From: Alentia gelatinosa
Taxonomy: Eukaryota > Annelida > Polychaeta > Phyllodocida > Polynoidae
Length of the DNA: 64,000 nucleotides
Direction: 5' to 3'
Assembly: GCA_950022655.1 (NCBI GenBank)
Contig: OX465583.1
Span: 37,413,360-37,477,359 of the forward strand
Shown here in pieces: positions 13,151-25,832 of this stretch (positions are counted from its first letter, which is position 1; each line of letters starts with the position of its first letter). Under the pieces are notes generated by a model that did no database searches, was not told where the DNA came from, and worked only from the letters and a program-made list of their open reading frames with translations. Position numbers and translations under genes: made by a program.

Positions 13151-13479
13151 ATAATGACAAAAGCAATAACTGAGGTAACTGCTGATAGGGGAAGAAAAAA
13201 ATGATAATAATAAAAACAAAGCAAAATGAGTTGAGTGGGGAGGCAGGGAGATAAATCACGATTGCATGCACAGAATCTATTGGTGGAGAGGGACCACCCA
13301 AACATATACATTAGCGCACGTTATTCGCTTGCACACATTGGTGTAGTGGAAAATGCTATATATGGCAAAACCTGCTAGTGGAATATTAACCAAATGTTTT
13401 GGTTATTATTTAATGCCTCAACAATGATAAGAAAATGACAGTAGTAGAGTTCTTGGCTGATTGCCTTCTGTTCTACTGA

Positions 13480-13930
13480 AAAAAGACCAGACGAATGTCT
13501 TTACATAAGATTGGACATTATCCGTACAGACCATAATGGTCAGGCTCTTTTTTTAAAAGCCGGGAAGATATGGTTTGTACAAAACCACCTGTAACTGGAT
13601 TCGAGGCTATTTAAAAAATAGGAGACAGTATACAATTGCAAATAATATACAATCTAAAACTGAAAAAAAAATCACCTATGGTATACTCCTAAGGGTCAAC
13701 TTTTGGCCCTCTACACTTCCTGCTTTGTATAAATGACATCAATACGTCAATAAAGAGCTGAAAAATAAGCTCCCTATCGAACAGAGGCAAATACTAACAT
13801 ATAAAGCCTTCCGAGAAGAAAATGAGAAATGTCTTCTTGCCAGATGCCTGGAATATTAAAGTAAATAGAGTGTCAAATTTTTCCAACTTTAAATAAGCCT
13901 GATAAAATATGGACGATCCCTTACCAGACC
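13480..13930 (+). pseudogene. Non-LTR reverse transcriptase relic
   Basis: Translation from 13,596 gives WIRGYLKNRRQYTIANNIQ, then ITYGI, and in another frame QGSTFGPL and INDINTSI. These are the W..YL..R.Q, G(V/I)PQGS..GP and INDI boxes of CR1/Jockey-type RTs. The frame is broken several times. It is in the opposite orientation to the 16-19 kb relic. Confidence 0.7.
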
Positions 13931-15774
13931 ATACCCACATGGAAAGGATATATAATATGAATTTTCACATCATCATTGTATCATAGTTAGAAGTGTAGCC
14001 TAGTCTAGCCACAATATGTATCGATTGTTTATTTGAGTTTTGCTAGAAATGATCTAGATGTTTTACCAAATAAATGCAATATGTAAACCTGGACAACATA
14101 AATGGCCCTGGAGCCTACTGAAAATAGGACAGCACTGTCCTAGTAGCTAAAACCTCCAGAATAAATATGAACTAAAATAAGAAAATTGGACAATCTGTCC
14201 ACGCCTGAGTCTGTTGTAGATTGCAAACCCTTATCTATGCTTATCTACGCCACTGTCAAATCATTTGAATCTCTTCACACATGGGACACCACCGTTGTTG
14301 TTTTCTTTTCCATTTGCCATTGGTCATACAAGTCAGTGGTATATGGAAAATCCAATCTTATCTTACCAGTTCGGAATTTAAAAATCGGGTTGGGTATCAT
14401 TTGATTGATAACAAATATTGAATCATCATTCTTTTGTTGTCTTTAACAGTTTTTTTCTCCGTAGTTTTAACTTTCAAAACACAATTGTTTTTTAGGCTTC
14501 CTACTTACCTGGTTTATATAGCACAAGCTGTCATTGGATCACATATACAGACCTGGCCACTCCTTCCAGCGCCGATTATTGGTACATGGAGAAATTTTGT
14601 CGGTGAGCTAAAAGATCAGTGGATTGTGCCATATTGGATAAGACAGAAATAGTTGACCTGGAATTTTCATCCCCATTTCCACCTTGGGGTTATTTGAACA
14701 AAAGTGCCAAATAATCGGTGGGTGGTGTTAAATGGCAAAACGCTGGTAATAATCGGCGAAAGATAACTACATGTAGTCGAAAAGAGTGTTATGTGTTTTA
14801 GTGAATGAACTTCTTCCGAAATAATGATTTTAATTGGTGATGAAAGATACAAGCTCGTAACTTCGGTAATTCTTCCCCAAACGACTTTTCAATATTCATG
14901 AAGAATATCATTCCATGAAGATCATCTTATATATCTTCACTTTTTATCGGTTTGATAACTTCAAAGGGTTTACCATAAAATTCAAAAAGCGCATTGTGTA
15001 AAATGGTTTGAGAGAGAAAAGGGAGCAAGGAGGGGTGGGAGGGGGCAGTCTCTGCACAGAGAATTATGTCGGTAGGGCTGCCCCCTGGCGTAGCTTATCA
15101 TAACTGACTCTCAGTCGCCGTCTTTACCCAAGTCCAGGTGGCAGCACTAGTTAAACAATTAGGTCTCACTGCGACAAGTAAAGACTAATACAAAGAAGTA
15201 AGAATTGATCGAGTAGGGTAGAAGAGTGTGGCTCTCTCTAACTGTTATGAGAGGCATCTCTATATTAGATGTTGGTTGAAGAACCTATATCCTCAAGTGG
15301 TCTTTATAGATTTGGGATCGATAGAGATAAAGTATTCAACCCCGCTCCCATCTCCAATAGGGGTGACCAGCCATCCCTTGTAACACCTCGTTAGATATCT
15401 CCTCAATCAAAGGTCATGGCATATTTTCAGTGGATATGGATCTTGATTCAGTTCCTTTCCATCACCTATATGCAATTAGTTGCAATTCACAATAGGTGCA
15501 ACTGTATATAATACCTTTTGTAGGGATTCCCGGTTGTAATGTGATGTTTAAAATAAAGAGTAACTGCTCAGGATAACTAGCATTAGAACTAAATTAAGTT
15601 TCCTTAAATGAAATGAATTAAAGTATTTATGACTAATGGCTGGGATGGGCGGAGATCAGATATGCAAGTTTGTTGGAGGGGAGAGGGTCATGCTGAAGTA
15701 TTTGCAAGGGGGGGCAGTCTTGTTTTTACAGTTCACACACACCCGGGGAAGTCACACTCATATTTATATACATC
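13931..15774. other. Intergenic, nothing recognised
   Basis: A textbook minus donor (CAG|GTAAGT at 14,513) is present, but the sequence before it is stopped in every frame. Confidence 0.5.
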
Positions 15775-15933
15775 ATCTAGAGGTTAGAATGCTCACACAG
15801 GCTTCCAGCTTACTGCAGACAATCTAACACTTCACTATCAATGTCCCAACTATAAAGGCCTCGTTAAATGAGCAGGGGTCCAGTATCAAGCTTTACCATC
15901 CCCCTGCCCCACTACTGACTTGGTTCCTAAAAA
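15775..15933 (+). repeat. Dispersed repeat F2, copy 1
   Basis: TCATCTAGAGGTTAGAATGC, TCACACAGGCTT, TTACTGCAGA and CCACTACTGACTTGGTTCCT reappear in reverse order and orientation at 57,888-58,045. Confidence 0.7.
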
Positions 15934-16087
15934 TAGACATTTTCATTTCTAGTCTTTTTGAAGACAAAAGGATTCACTATGTCAACCCTTTCATGAAATG
16001 ATAAACACTTAGTTATGGCTACTGTAATCTGATACTAGAAAAGGAAACTATTAGATGATAATATTGTCTAAATGTGGTATTTACATT

Positions 16088-16170
16088 TCAAATCTGATGG
16101 GACACATCTAAATACACTGTATTCAGAGAGTCAGATCTGATGGGTCACATCTAAATACACTGTATTCAGA
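16088..16170 (+). repeat. Tandem duplication, 43 bp x 2
   Basis: TCAAATCTGATGGGACACAT and CTAAATACACTGTATTCAGA are repeated almost exactly. A related phrase (TTTCAAATCTGATGGGATAC) lies at 19,507. Confidence 0.9.
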
Positions 16171-17368
16171 CCCACTTTGTACAGACCTGACAAACCAGTT
16201 TTACTCCCTTCAACCCTGTTTTTTTTTTGAAAACTTTTATTATGGGTATTGTTGTTCATAAACAATGTACACCAGATTCGGCCTAAGGCCGTTCTTCCAT
16301 CTGGGCCGTTTCAGGGTAATTCTGTATATACATTTTGGCATGATACTACTCACTGTCCTTGGGCTTCTAATAGCTTATACATCAAATCCATGAGCTTAAT
16401 GTGATGAGATGAGATGATTTAGATGATAGCCAGACTTATTGTCATTGTAAATTGCAACATGTACAAATAATGATATCTCTACATTGATTTTGAATCATGA
16501 TAACCAAGCACAGTATTATCGGTATTCAATCATATGTTAGTTCTTCGGAGGAGTTTTTCATTATACAAGATCTTACTTTGGAGATTTATCATTTGTAACT
16601 ATCACAATGAACAAAAATTAAGTTCACACTTTAAATTTATAGGGTAATTTCAAGCCAGTCATTGTTTTATCTTAGTACAATTAGTCATATTCTGACAATA
16701 ACATAGATAAATAAAGACCTTCACATAGTCGTTTGTTTAAGATCCCTACTTGGAGGTTTTTGAGATTCTGTTTAGATACGAATTTAGATTTCGGAGAAAA
16801 TATTTACACCATTTGCAATCACAATATGGTGTGTAGTATTACCCTGAGCCATTTGCAATCACAATATGACACTCATTTCTAGTTATCTATAAGGATTGAG
16901 ATTGTATGATATTCAAAACATGTTCCCTCTTAGTGGATTGGAGGAAAAAAGATACTTGTACATTGATAGAGGATAGATAGATACTGGGTTCTGCCCCTTG
17001 CAGTCACAATGTGGCAGTAGTTTGTTATACAAATACCTGTATTACCTGTATTGGGTACACTACATATTCAGGACTATGATTAACTTTACAAATTCAGGTA
17101 GGTACCTTGTGTCAGACTTTTGTTGCAATCACAATCAAATGGTCCTATACAAGTAATAGTTTATACTTATACCGTATTAGGCTCGGACGTTTTGATACAG
17201 ACATTCAGGATAGGTTAATTTTATTTGCAAATTATAGTCATTAAGTTCTAGTATATTAGCAAATGCGGGCTTTAAGTTGTTCCAGGCCTTGATTCTCCGT
17301 ATAAATACTGAATTTTTGACTGTTGGTAACACTCTCTGGGGAAGTATTAATCGGATTCCATCATTTCT

Positions 17369-17700
17369 TCATGTTGGAAGGTTACGGTTGTCAATTAATT
17401 CTGTAATCTTAGTTAAAGTGTGAGAGTAATAGAGAAGGTGAATAAGCCTTAAATATTTTAATTGGGCTAGATCATGCATTTCATTAGTATTATATTTCGG
17501 GTTTTGACCCAGTCTTACGTTGTATATGCACCTCAATGCCTTGTTTTGTAAAAGTTGTAAATCGTTTTTTTCTTTTATCGTTGCAGGTTCGTAAACATAA
17601 TCGCAATAGTCGAAGTACGAGAGGATTTTTGTTTTATAAATTTTCAAGGCAGTTTCTTCATTTAACCATTTCCTAATCTGCTCTGTCATCAGTATCGATA
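17369..17700 (-). pseudogene. Non-LTR ORF2 fragment: RT thumb/C-terminal region
   Basis: About 110 codons carry the signature end of CR1/Jockey-type RTs: YKTKILSYFDYCDYVY, LQLLQNKALRCIYN and LAQLKYLRLIHLLYY. The frame differs from the linker piece, and everything in between (the palm domain) is gone. Confidence 0.85.
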
Positions 17701-18334
17701 ACAGTTTTTGTATTTTCGTCAATAAGTTCACCTATAGGTGGTGAGTCTTCTTTTGGGAGGAGGTGTCGGATACCTCTCCAAAATTGTTTAGTGTCACCAT
17801 CGTTTTCTAATAATAATTTGTTTATTACATGTTGTTTGCTTTCTCGGATACGATTTTTGGTTTGATTACGGTAGTATTTGGCTATACGCCAGTCATCCAG
17901 GTTATTGGTTCGGTGGGCTTTTCGGTAGTAATAGTCACGATTTTTGATGCTATTAAAGATTGCTGCATTTAACCACTCGGGTTTTGATTTACTGACATAA
18001 AAGGTTCGCAGTGGGGCAGTCATATTCAAGGCTTTGATAATATGAGCTAGCATTTTTTCCCAGAGAAAATCTGGCGATTTGGTAGTATCGAAATTCTGCC
18101 AATCAGAGTTCTGGTACATTTCTATAAATAATTGTCTGTCAAAGTTCCTATAGCTTCTTGCAGTTATTTGTCTCTTAGGGATTTTGTTTCTCCTTCCTTT
18201 TAATACCATATATATTGGGAGGTGATCTTTTATGATGTAGTTTACTGTTCCCGACTGTTTGATATTAGATACGTTCGTATAGATATGGTCAATCACAGTT
18301 TTCGAATTAGGGGTGATACGCGTGGGGGTTTTAA
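17673..18334 (-). pseudogene. Non-LTR ORF2 fragment: endonuclease C-terminus and RT linker
   Basis: About 220 codons run from PTRITPNSKTVIDHIYTN through DHLPIYMVLKGRR to PPIGELIDENTK. The IDHIYTN and DHLP boxes are the last catalytic motifs of APE-type LINE endonucleases. The frame ends at a stop at about 17,673, where it meets the relic RT C-terminus in another frame. Confidence 0.85.
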
Positions 18335-18908
18335 TAGGCCTTTTTCCACAGGTCGGTGTCGCACGTTATCTACTTGGATACGCAATGCCTGCAGCCAAAC
18401 CTACCCCTGGCAACGTATACTTTAGCATTGGGGCACTAAGTGTATGCAGGTAATACCTTTGTATTACCCGTGTACATTATTTCCAGACACATAATAATGA
18501 TTGCATCGTATTCTATGGTATTCCAGCTCAAATCTGGTATGTCATACATGCATATTGCCTCAATAATACTTTAGATATAGTAGAGATAACAGGATCACCG
18601 AAATTGAATACACTTTAATACATTGGGAGGCCTAGCTATCATATGCTTATCTTTCTCCAAGTTAAAACCAGAACAATCATCAACTATAAAGTTTAGACAG
18701 CTCAGACTTGTTGGTACAATACCATAGTTTGCTCCAACAATTTAATCTGTCAAAAAATAACACTCCTGTAATCACACCCACCGTTCACACTTTAGGTGTG
18801 ATTACTGTGTGGCTCTATGGGCATGTGGCTGGAGTCGGCTGCGTTTGTCCGAGCGGCTGCGTTACTACACAGTGGGCCGTCAGGCGGCGCTGAACGGCAA
18901 CACGTGTA
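18335..18908. mobile_element. Insertion within the non-LTR endonuclease, flanked by TTAA
   Basis: The endonuclease reading frame is broken between QL and KTPTRIT by 574 bases flanked on both sides by TTAA (18,331-18,334 and 18,909-18,912). The outermost bases are TA...TA but no longer terminal inverted repeat is seen. Internally there is a perfect 11-bp inverted repeat (GTAATCACACC at 18,768 and GGTGTGATTAC at 18,795). TTAA duplication is the hallmark of piggyBac-type elements, but rejoining at TTAA leaves the frame one base off, so a small indel must also have occurred. Confidence 0.55.
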
Positions 18909-18912
18909 TTAA

Positions 18913-19080
18913 CTGACACAGGTAGTTTTGCTTACAAAATCGGTTCATTTGTATGCGTTTCTGTTTGTCCAGTGTATCCTGGTTAAAATCACCTGTGATT
19001 ACAATTTTACTGTCATCAAGCCTTGCACCTAAGACATGACCATAGACTTGCTGAATCCCTTGATCATTGATTTTCATGAA
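18913..19080 (-). pseudogene. Non-LTR ORF2 fragment: AP-endonuclease middle part
   Basis: About 55 codons contain KIVITGDFNQDTLDK and NRFCKQNYLCQL. GDFN is the conserved motif of APE-type endonucleases. The frame breaks at 18,909 where the 574-bp insertion begins. Upstream, the sequence gives way at 19,080 to an (AGACAG)-like repeat. Confidence 0.75.
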
Positions 19081-19335
19081 GACAGGGAGGGAGACACAGA
19101 GAGACAGATAATGATGCAGATGATAACAGAGACAGAAGGGAGACTCACACAGGGACAAGTAAACAGACAGAGAGTCAGACATACAGATAGGGACAGAGAA
19201 AATGAGAAAGAAATGCAGAAAGACACATACAAAGCAAAATAGTCAAACAAACATGTCAAACAACAGGGACAGAGACAAAGCTATAGTATGACATACATAT
19301 GGACAGGCAGGGACAGAGACAAAGATATAAACAGA
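19081..19335 (+). repeat. Purine-rich (AGACAG)-like repeat
   Basis: Irregular GACAGAGA/AGACACAGA tract marking the broken 5' side of the non-LTR relic. Confidence 0.85.
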
Positions 19336-20087
19336 GAAAGTTAGGTATAACACACTGGACCTGAAGCCACTCTACAGTCACACTAGTATAGCCCTCACCC
19401 CTCCCCTCCCAGAACCACTCCATCTACTTAACTGACCATCTAGCTACAATCAAGAGCCTGTTTTTTTCTGGCTCACTGCTCTCCTACCACTTTACAATGC
19501 ATATACATTTCAAATCTGATGGGATACACCTGACTGTATAGCATTGGAACTTCCACATCTGAAGGGACAGCCCATTCACTATGCTTTTCAAAGAAACACA
19601 GAACCAGTGAGGAGGTATGAGGTTGGTGGAAGGGTAGGCATATGACTCTATCTCAAACCAGTCACTCCACATTAGCACCTCTCTCCCACTCTTACACACA
19701 CACTCCTTAGCTTCATCCACTGACCAGGTTATTGAACCTGTTATACTCAGACCCATATAGAACTTGATTCAGAGACATTTTTAAGGCATTAGGATATATG
19801 TAGGCTGACTATGATACCAGAAATTAGTTTCATTAAATAATCCTGTTCATAACACTTGAAAATGACAATCAAACTAATTCTCTAGGTTTATTGAAACATT
19901 CTTGATACTTAATTTTCGATGAAATACAGATGGCTCAAATACATAATTTCTTATGATATTCTCTTACTTTTATTTCATGAAGTAATTTAGGTGTACTTCG
20001 CTCTTCATTTGGAAATAGAAATAACATAAGCTCCTAGTTTTAGGTAGCATTCAGTACCAAATATACCAACAGGGCATTCAGACAGCA

Positions 20088-20465
20088 GTCGTTTCATAGG
20101 CTGACACTAGGTGGAATGATTTTTTTCAGGAATTAGCTGCTTCTATAGGCAAAGGCATCACAGATATATATGTGTAATTTTATTTTCTCATGCAGCCAGC
20201 GCCTTTAGACATGTGTCTATTTGATATCTCACTGATTAATGAACATTTCAGAGATACAACATTTACAATGTGTCGTTACATAGACTGACATACGGAACCC
20301 CAAAATATTAGATCCAATTTATTTTCTGCACGAGTGCACTGATGAATAGGATGTTTGTGGACAAAGCTAAAATTTGTATATTTGGGTAATACTATCTATA
20401 TCATAAGCAATGCATTTAATAAGTAATATATCGCCATTAAAAATGCGTCGTTTCATAGGCTGACA
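20088..20465 (+). repeat. Short repeated motif, three copies
   Basis: GTCGTTTCATAGGCTGACA at 20,088 and 20,447 with a variant GTCGTTACATAGACTGACA at 20,272, spaced about 175-184 bp. The sequence between is not clearly repeated. Confidence 0.7.
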
Positions 20466-20796
20466 GTTTATTATAAATTTCTGCCAAATATTGTATTTCT
20501 TTATATTATGATAGGCAACTTGGGTACTTTCATGGATGAAAGGTATTGTATTCCGGAGGGGTAGATTTGTCAAGGAAAACTATTAGTTAAAAAGAATGAA
20601 TTGCATATTTTCGTACTAGGACACCTGACAGTGCCCTGGCGGCGGAGAAGGCCCCATCTGCTATGCAAGAGCTTTTCTGCGATAACAGTGCAATGGTTTT
20701 TAAACAACTGTCTTATCAAGGTTAGCACCTCATGTTCAGCAAATAAACACTGATAAACAGCAATAGCCTGAAAAAAAATTACGATTGAGCTATCTT

Positions 20797-21163
20797 AGTG
20801 TTCTGTGATATCAGGTCCAGGTATATTACTGATTTTGCTACCCCTGATGCTCACGTTGTTTGACATCTCTGACAACCAGTACTAAAGACATATAGTGTCT
20901 AGAGACTATATGACCTTCTAATATACAGTTATTTGCTATGTTGTCATGTTCTGGCATCCCATAGACACATATTAATCTATTGTTTAGTGTTCTGTGATCT
21001 CAGGATCCAGTTATATAACCAATTTTTCTATCACTGCCGCAACGGTCATTTGACATTTTCGACAGTAGTTCCAATGACTTAGTACCAAAAGGCCATTAAA
21101 TCTTTTTATATGCAATTATTTGCTATGTGGTCGCATAGCAAATAACTGCATATCAAAAGATTT
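20797..21163 (+). repeat. Tandem repeat, 189-bp spacing, ending in a stem-loop
   Basis: AGTGTTCTGTGAT(A/C)TCAGG starts units at 20,797 and 20,986. The second ends in a 30-bp stem-loop (21,098-21,163: AAATCTTTTTATATGCA... with TGCATATCAAAAGATTT). Confidence 0.8.
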
Positions 21164-21734
21164 TATAGTCTTTGAATTATCTAAGAAATAAATATGTGGA
21201 AAATTCCAGATGTGTAAAGGGGACATTAATAGTACACATGTAAAAAAGGCTGCTGTAGGTCACTGAGAAGATGAATTTTGAGTCTATTTGCTGTACTGTG
21301 TCCACAAAGGACCTGAAGTCCAATACCAAAGTTTAATCTAATGTGTCATTGTAATACTTAAAAGAACACAGAACCAAGTAATGGCATTTTGACGGTAGGT
21401 CTCTTCAACCGCTGTTATCATGGTAACCACTTGCCAGAGTGACAACAAGTAGAAATGTTAACTAGAAGAATGGATCTACAAGATAAAACAATAAAACAAA
21501 TGTTTCCAGGGGGGGCAGCCAACTTCTTAAATAAGCCCCTTTCCCAGATTGGCTCAGGGACGACATCTGCTACATGACACAAAAGAGAATGAATACCAAT
21601 ATGAATAACTATGCAGAGCGCAATACACCACCAAAGGTGACAGAAGCAATGCCCATCTGTGTAGGCAGGGTACTAGACTTGTTCGAGATTTTTGAAGATT
21701 CAATATGTAACTAAATTAAACCAGGACGAAATAA

Positions 21735-21830
21735 GTACCTTTCCTCTGAGAGGCCCAGGAATCCTGTACCCTGACAAGGAGGGGTAGAGCAGGTGGCAAC
21801 CAACTCCTGTCTAAGAAACTGTTTATTTGG
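21735..21830 (+). repeat. Dispersed repeat F3 (SINE-like fragment)
   Basis: CTGAGAGGCCCAGGAATC, ACAAGGAGGGGTAGAGCAGG and CAACCAACTCCTGTCT recur in parts at 44,550-44,610 and 50,360-50,430. Confidence 0.5.
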
Positions 21831-22164
21831 TAGTGGTTAGTGTATCGTGAGGGCACTTTTTTATTGAAAAAACATTTCACTTTCGTGAGGGGGAAAATGT
21901 TGTTGTTGTTGATGTACTTACACTAAATGTATGCCATGTAATATTGTTTGGTATGTATGCCTCAACACTCACAGTGTTCTGCATGGTCGGACTGCCACAG
22001 CACCCCAGTAGGCAGATGTCAGGTTGCCCTGAAAGTATTACTATGACTTACATTGAAAGCAGAGCTGTCATTAAAGTAACTGGTTAGAGGCAGCCTCACT
22101 GCAGACCTGATACACCCTATTGAGCCCCTTTCTGCATGTGCATGACGGCCATGTGGGCGGGGCT

Positions 22165-22265
22165 TACTCTTAAGAATTAATCAACAGAGCTTAATTGGTT
22201 TGTATCAGCTTTAACCAGAGCTAACTTTGTGGAGCTCCGGTTACCAGTGTAGGTACCAACCTGGG
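22165..22265 (+). repeat. Dispersed repeat F3, related piece
   Basis: GAGCTAACTTTGTGGAGCTC and CGGTTACCAGTGTAGG match GAGCTAATTTTGTGAAGCTC and GGTTGCCAGTGTAAG at 50,390-50,425. Confidence 0.5.
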
Positions 22266-22489
22266 CTAAACACACTAGGTGTCAGCACAGCTCCCCTCTC
22301 CAAATGGGCAACTCTGCAAATGGGCAGGGAACCTGAAATACACCAGAAGCTACCTAGTAAATATCTTTTCATTGGAAACAGCCCGAGCCCGCCAAAGGCA
22401 CTGGCAGACATCTAACTATGTAAGCCAATAGAATTTAAAACAAGGGCTTGCTGTCAGCACCCTGTGCTGGGACTGCAGTCTGTCTCAGA

Positions 22490-22840
22490 GGAGTGCCCAG
22501 CTGGACAAGACTTAGTAGGGTATTCACCTCTCATCTTTATCTAAGGGTGAATAGCTGTTCTATGCTATTCAGCGAGGCACTGTGCAGTTGGGGAACCAGC
22601 GGGAAATACTAAACAAAATAGCTGAGTGGAGGATACTTAATTTTATTGAATGCGACCTACCTTAAGATAATTTCAAAAGCCTTCTATCATCGTTCGTAGA
22701 ATATTAGTTGGTTATATTAGAATGGTTAGTTGATTGCCAACTGGGTAACAGCAAATGAAACACAGACTAAAGAAAACCTACACCTTTGTTATTTCTGATA
22801 ATTCTACGGTCATTCATCAATGATGTACACATCATAGAGA
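22490..22840 (-). repeat. Dispersed repeat family F1, partial diverged copy
   Basis: The reverse-strand end motif TCATTCATCAATGATG (22,811) and CTGTCTCAGAGG (22,480s) place this as a degraded member. The middle is poorly matched. Confidence 0.4.
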
Positions 22841-25832
22841 GCAGACATTTGGGATAGGGGCCATGACACTGTTATGCGTGTAATCTGAATATCAGCTATA
22901 TAAGCTAGTTGTATCCATCATTCATAGTTCTTTGCCTGGCACGCGAGAAACCTGTATCTCCTTGTGGATTAAAGTAAAAAAGCATTTCAAGTACCTCTAT
23001 GAACAGATCCTATCTGAAGGGCTGACACACAAGGGGTTCTCTACTCACTACAACCTACATGAATTGAAACTACAGTATTCCAGTGATGACTTACTTCAAT
23101 GTTTGTGACATATTCTAGGACTCTTTCAACTATAATTTTCCGAAAGCTAGCCTTTCCCCACAACAATGCAAAGCTTTCTACACAATTACTTAACCCTTAG
23201 CAGTAGTGTACTCTCTGTACATCCCTCGGACTTATACTCCAACACAGCAAACCATATCTTACAGCTATCACTGTCGACCAGTGCTGCACGCTAGTCTACA
23301 GACCAGCCGAGCATTAAGAACTAAGATATCCACACATTTGGCCTAAAGATATGCTTGTACTTTAAAAGGAAAGAGGAAATGCCCATAAATACAAGTGAGT
23401 CCCTCTTTTCTGAGGCATAATTGCATATAAGTGGGATGAGTGCAACTATAAACACAAGGAAAAAATAAAGGAACACAATGAAAAAACCTTTAGAGCAATA
23501 TAGAAAAAGTAGGAAATTAAAGGAAACTACTTGTATATATATAAACATGAATCAAGTCGCTTCCCTTCAAAAGCATTCACTGAACTTTGTCTGCATTGTG
23601 AAACTAAACAGGAAAGGACTCTCTCCCAGACGTTTCGATTTTAGTGGGGTGGGGACTCCCCTTAGTAGACTGGCTTCAGTCTCTGCTGCTATTTCTGTTT
23701 TGGGTTTTTTGGTGTGCTTTTTTAAAAATTGTTATTTATTAATTCCTTTAAATCCTGGGATCTAAGAAAGGATTGGGTGAACATCCTGATAGCAGTCACT
23801 TAAAGATATGAAAATGTATGAAACAATTAAAGATGAATATCATATAAGGCTTGGGCAAGTTTGCCGTCTTAAAATTTCGGCATTTGATGGAACGCTGTCG
23901 GCGGTAAAGCCGGCAGTGAGAGGCTCTAACTGCAGGCGTGTGTGAATATAAGTGTCTATGTGAATTCATGCTTGTATCTTTGAAGGTTTGCTTATGTATT
24001 TATGTCTGAAATATGTATGTCTACATATATATATATATATATATACTTGTACATACACGTACGTCGGCATGTGGGCGTATGCATATTTATGAATGCATGA
24101 GTGTGTAGATCATTAAAAATATCAGACGAAGACGGCGGCTTGGAGCATTTAGTGAATTATATCTGTCTATAATGTGTTTATATTCGTGATATATCTCTGA
24201 CAGGGTTATCCACTAATTACATCTGATGTAAGGGAAAGGCCCTATGTTACGCAGATATGACAAGCACTTGATAGATGAGATGGGATGTTTATATTGCTTC
24301 TGCATTTACAAAAGGAAAAGTAATACATGTCAATACATCGGTGTAAGGACTGAACATTATACAAGATACAGTATTGAGTTCACGTTTATTAAGCACATGT
24401 TAATTACCATAGGAATTAAGCAGATGAACGGCGAGGATTGAATCACATGATGCCAAAGGAATCACAACATGACATTATAGCAATATTGATATCACTGGCC
24501 ATTTCTCGATATCACCCTCTCTAAAGTGGTCACCACGACACTTTGAGCAAGTTGTGGCGGATGATTTACCTACTTGACATGCTTATACGTATAAAACATT
24601 ACCACCAACATGGTCAGATCCTACTTTCTTTGGTCGGAGACACACATGGGCCACGAGTAGCTGCATGTAAAAAAGCACTATTCCGTTTTTGCCTGAAGAA
24701 GCTGGGAATGGTTCTTAGATTGCAATTACAGAATTAATCATAATTAAATGATCATGAGCTTAAAAAGCTGCACTTAAAGCGATTCACGTAGTACACACAG
24801 AGATCTGTGCTACGATAATTGTAGCATAAAAACATGTTTTTTCGTGTCTGTGTAATACTAAAACCTCCTTCAAAATCTTTTTCTATGGACAATTATGAAG
24901 ACGTATTTCCATTTAGGTGAATCTCGACAAGTGACCCACAAAGCCCACTCGTGTGTTATTGCCTGCTTGACAAAAAAGACTAAGAATATAACATAACAAG
25001 TTATAAATTACTTAGACATGACTCTTTCTTATTGGACTGCTGACTATGTTGCCTCCTTTGTATCAGATCTGCATAAACGATACAAATTCCTAATTGTGTT
25101 TGATTTCAGTCGATGTCATTCAGAAAATAACAAAAGAAATCACGTCTCGTAAACGATGTGGTGTTGAAATATAGAGTAAATTGCATTTTAAGCTATGATT
25201 ACCCACCAGTCATTATAAAGTAATCACAACACTAGCATGCTTGTACTGACAAAGAAATGAAATGAACGAGCTGTTTTATAAAAACAAACACAGCAACAAA
25301 ATGGTTTCTCTCCACCTTATTTTTCGTATACACCAACTGTATGTAACATATCAGATGTATATCAGATGTATACTTGCTTGACTAATAATTGCTTGACACA
25401 GGCCACGTTTTATATCAACAATGTACAAATTATGTGATGTATGTGCTGTGACCAAGAAAGGCTGCTTTTTAAATAGATCTAGTACATCAAATGACAGCTA
25501 GAACCGTATCAAAATAACCCAGAGAACAGTCTTGAAGAAATATTTAGTATATGCTCCCGCCATTAAAGTAAATATGAAAGTAGTATCTTAAGATGACCTC
25601 AATGTGAGGTTACCACCAACATTTGACAACCAAAGTTTAGTGATCTATTACCTCAGTTCCTATCAGTTTTTATAGAGGCAAGTCGGCTTCGGTTGTTTAG
25701 AAAAGGTCTCTCGACGAATACGAATTCCCTGATGTAGCTCTATATCTACCTATCTATATATTAATTTCTTTCCTGGCTTTTCTGTTTTCATCGTCATATG
25801 TTTCACTCCCATTAGAAGCAGTTTATATATTT
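22841..25832. other. Intergenic and SUOX 3' flank
   Basis: AT-rich. The 3' UTR of SUOX must start at 25,832, but no clear AATAAA was located on the minus strand. Confidence 0.5.
24025..24045. repeat. Short (AT)n tract
   Basis: About ten AT units. Confidence 0.95.

Larger units (their letters stand above)
16219..19080 (-). mobile_element. Internally deleted non-LTR retrotransposon (CR1/Jockey-type)
   Basis: Read on the minus strand, the element enters with part of an AP-endonuclease (VITGDFN at about 18,990, the conserved catalytic GDFN), continues after an insertion with PTRIT and VIDHIYTN...DHLPIY, then the endonuclease-RT linker to about 17,690. The frame then jumps straight to the end of the RT domain (QIRKWLN, ILSYFDYCDYVY, LQNKALRCIYN). 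The whole catalytic RT core, including the expected FADD-like box, is missing, and there is a frameshift at the join. The 3' end shows AATAAA (16,236-16,241) and an A10 tail (T10 at 16,219-16,228 on plus). The 5' side is cut off at a purine-rich repeat. It cannot move itself. Confidence 0.85.

Noticed and set aside
12754..13173. 139-codon plus frame beginning MYTAYPQPQTPPPPP
   Set aside because: The proline run is a translation of the CCA repeat and the rest lacks domain-like features; treated as a GC-rich non-coding block.
14513..14660. Minus-strand CAG|GTAAGT donor with upstream ATGGCACAATCC
   Set aside because: All three frames contain stops before the donor, so it is not a coding exon; a non-coding exon cannot be excluded.
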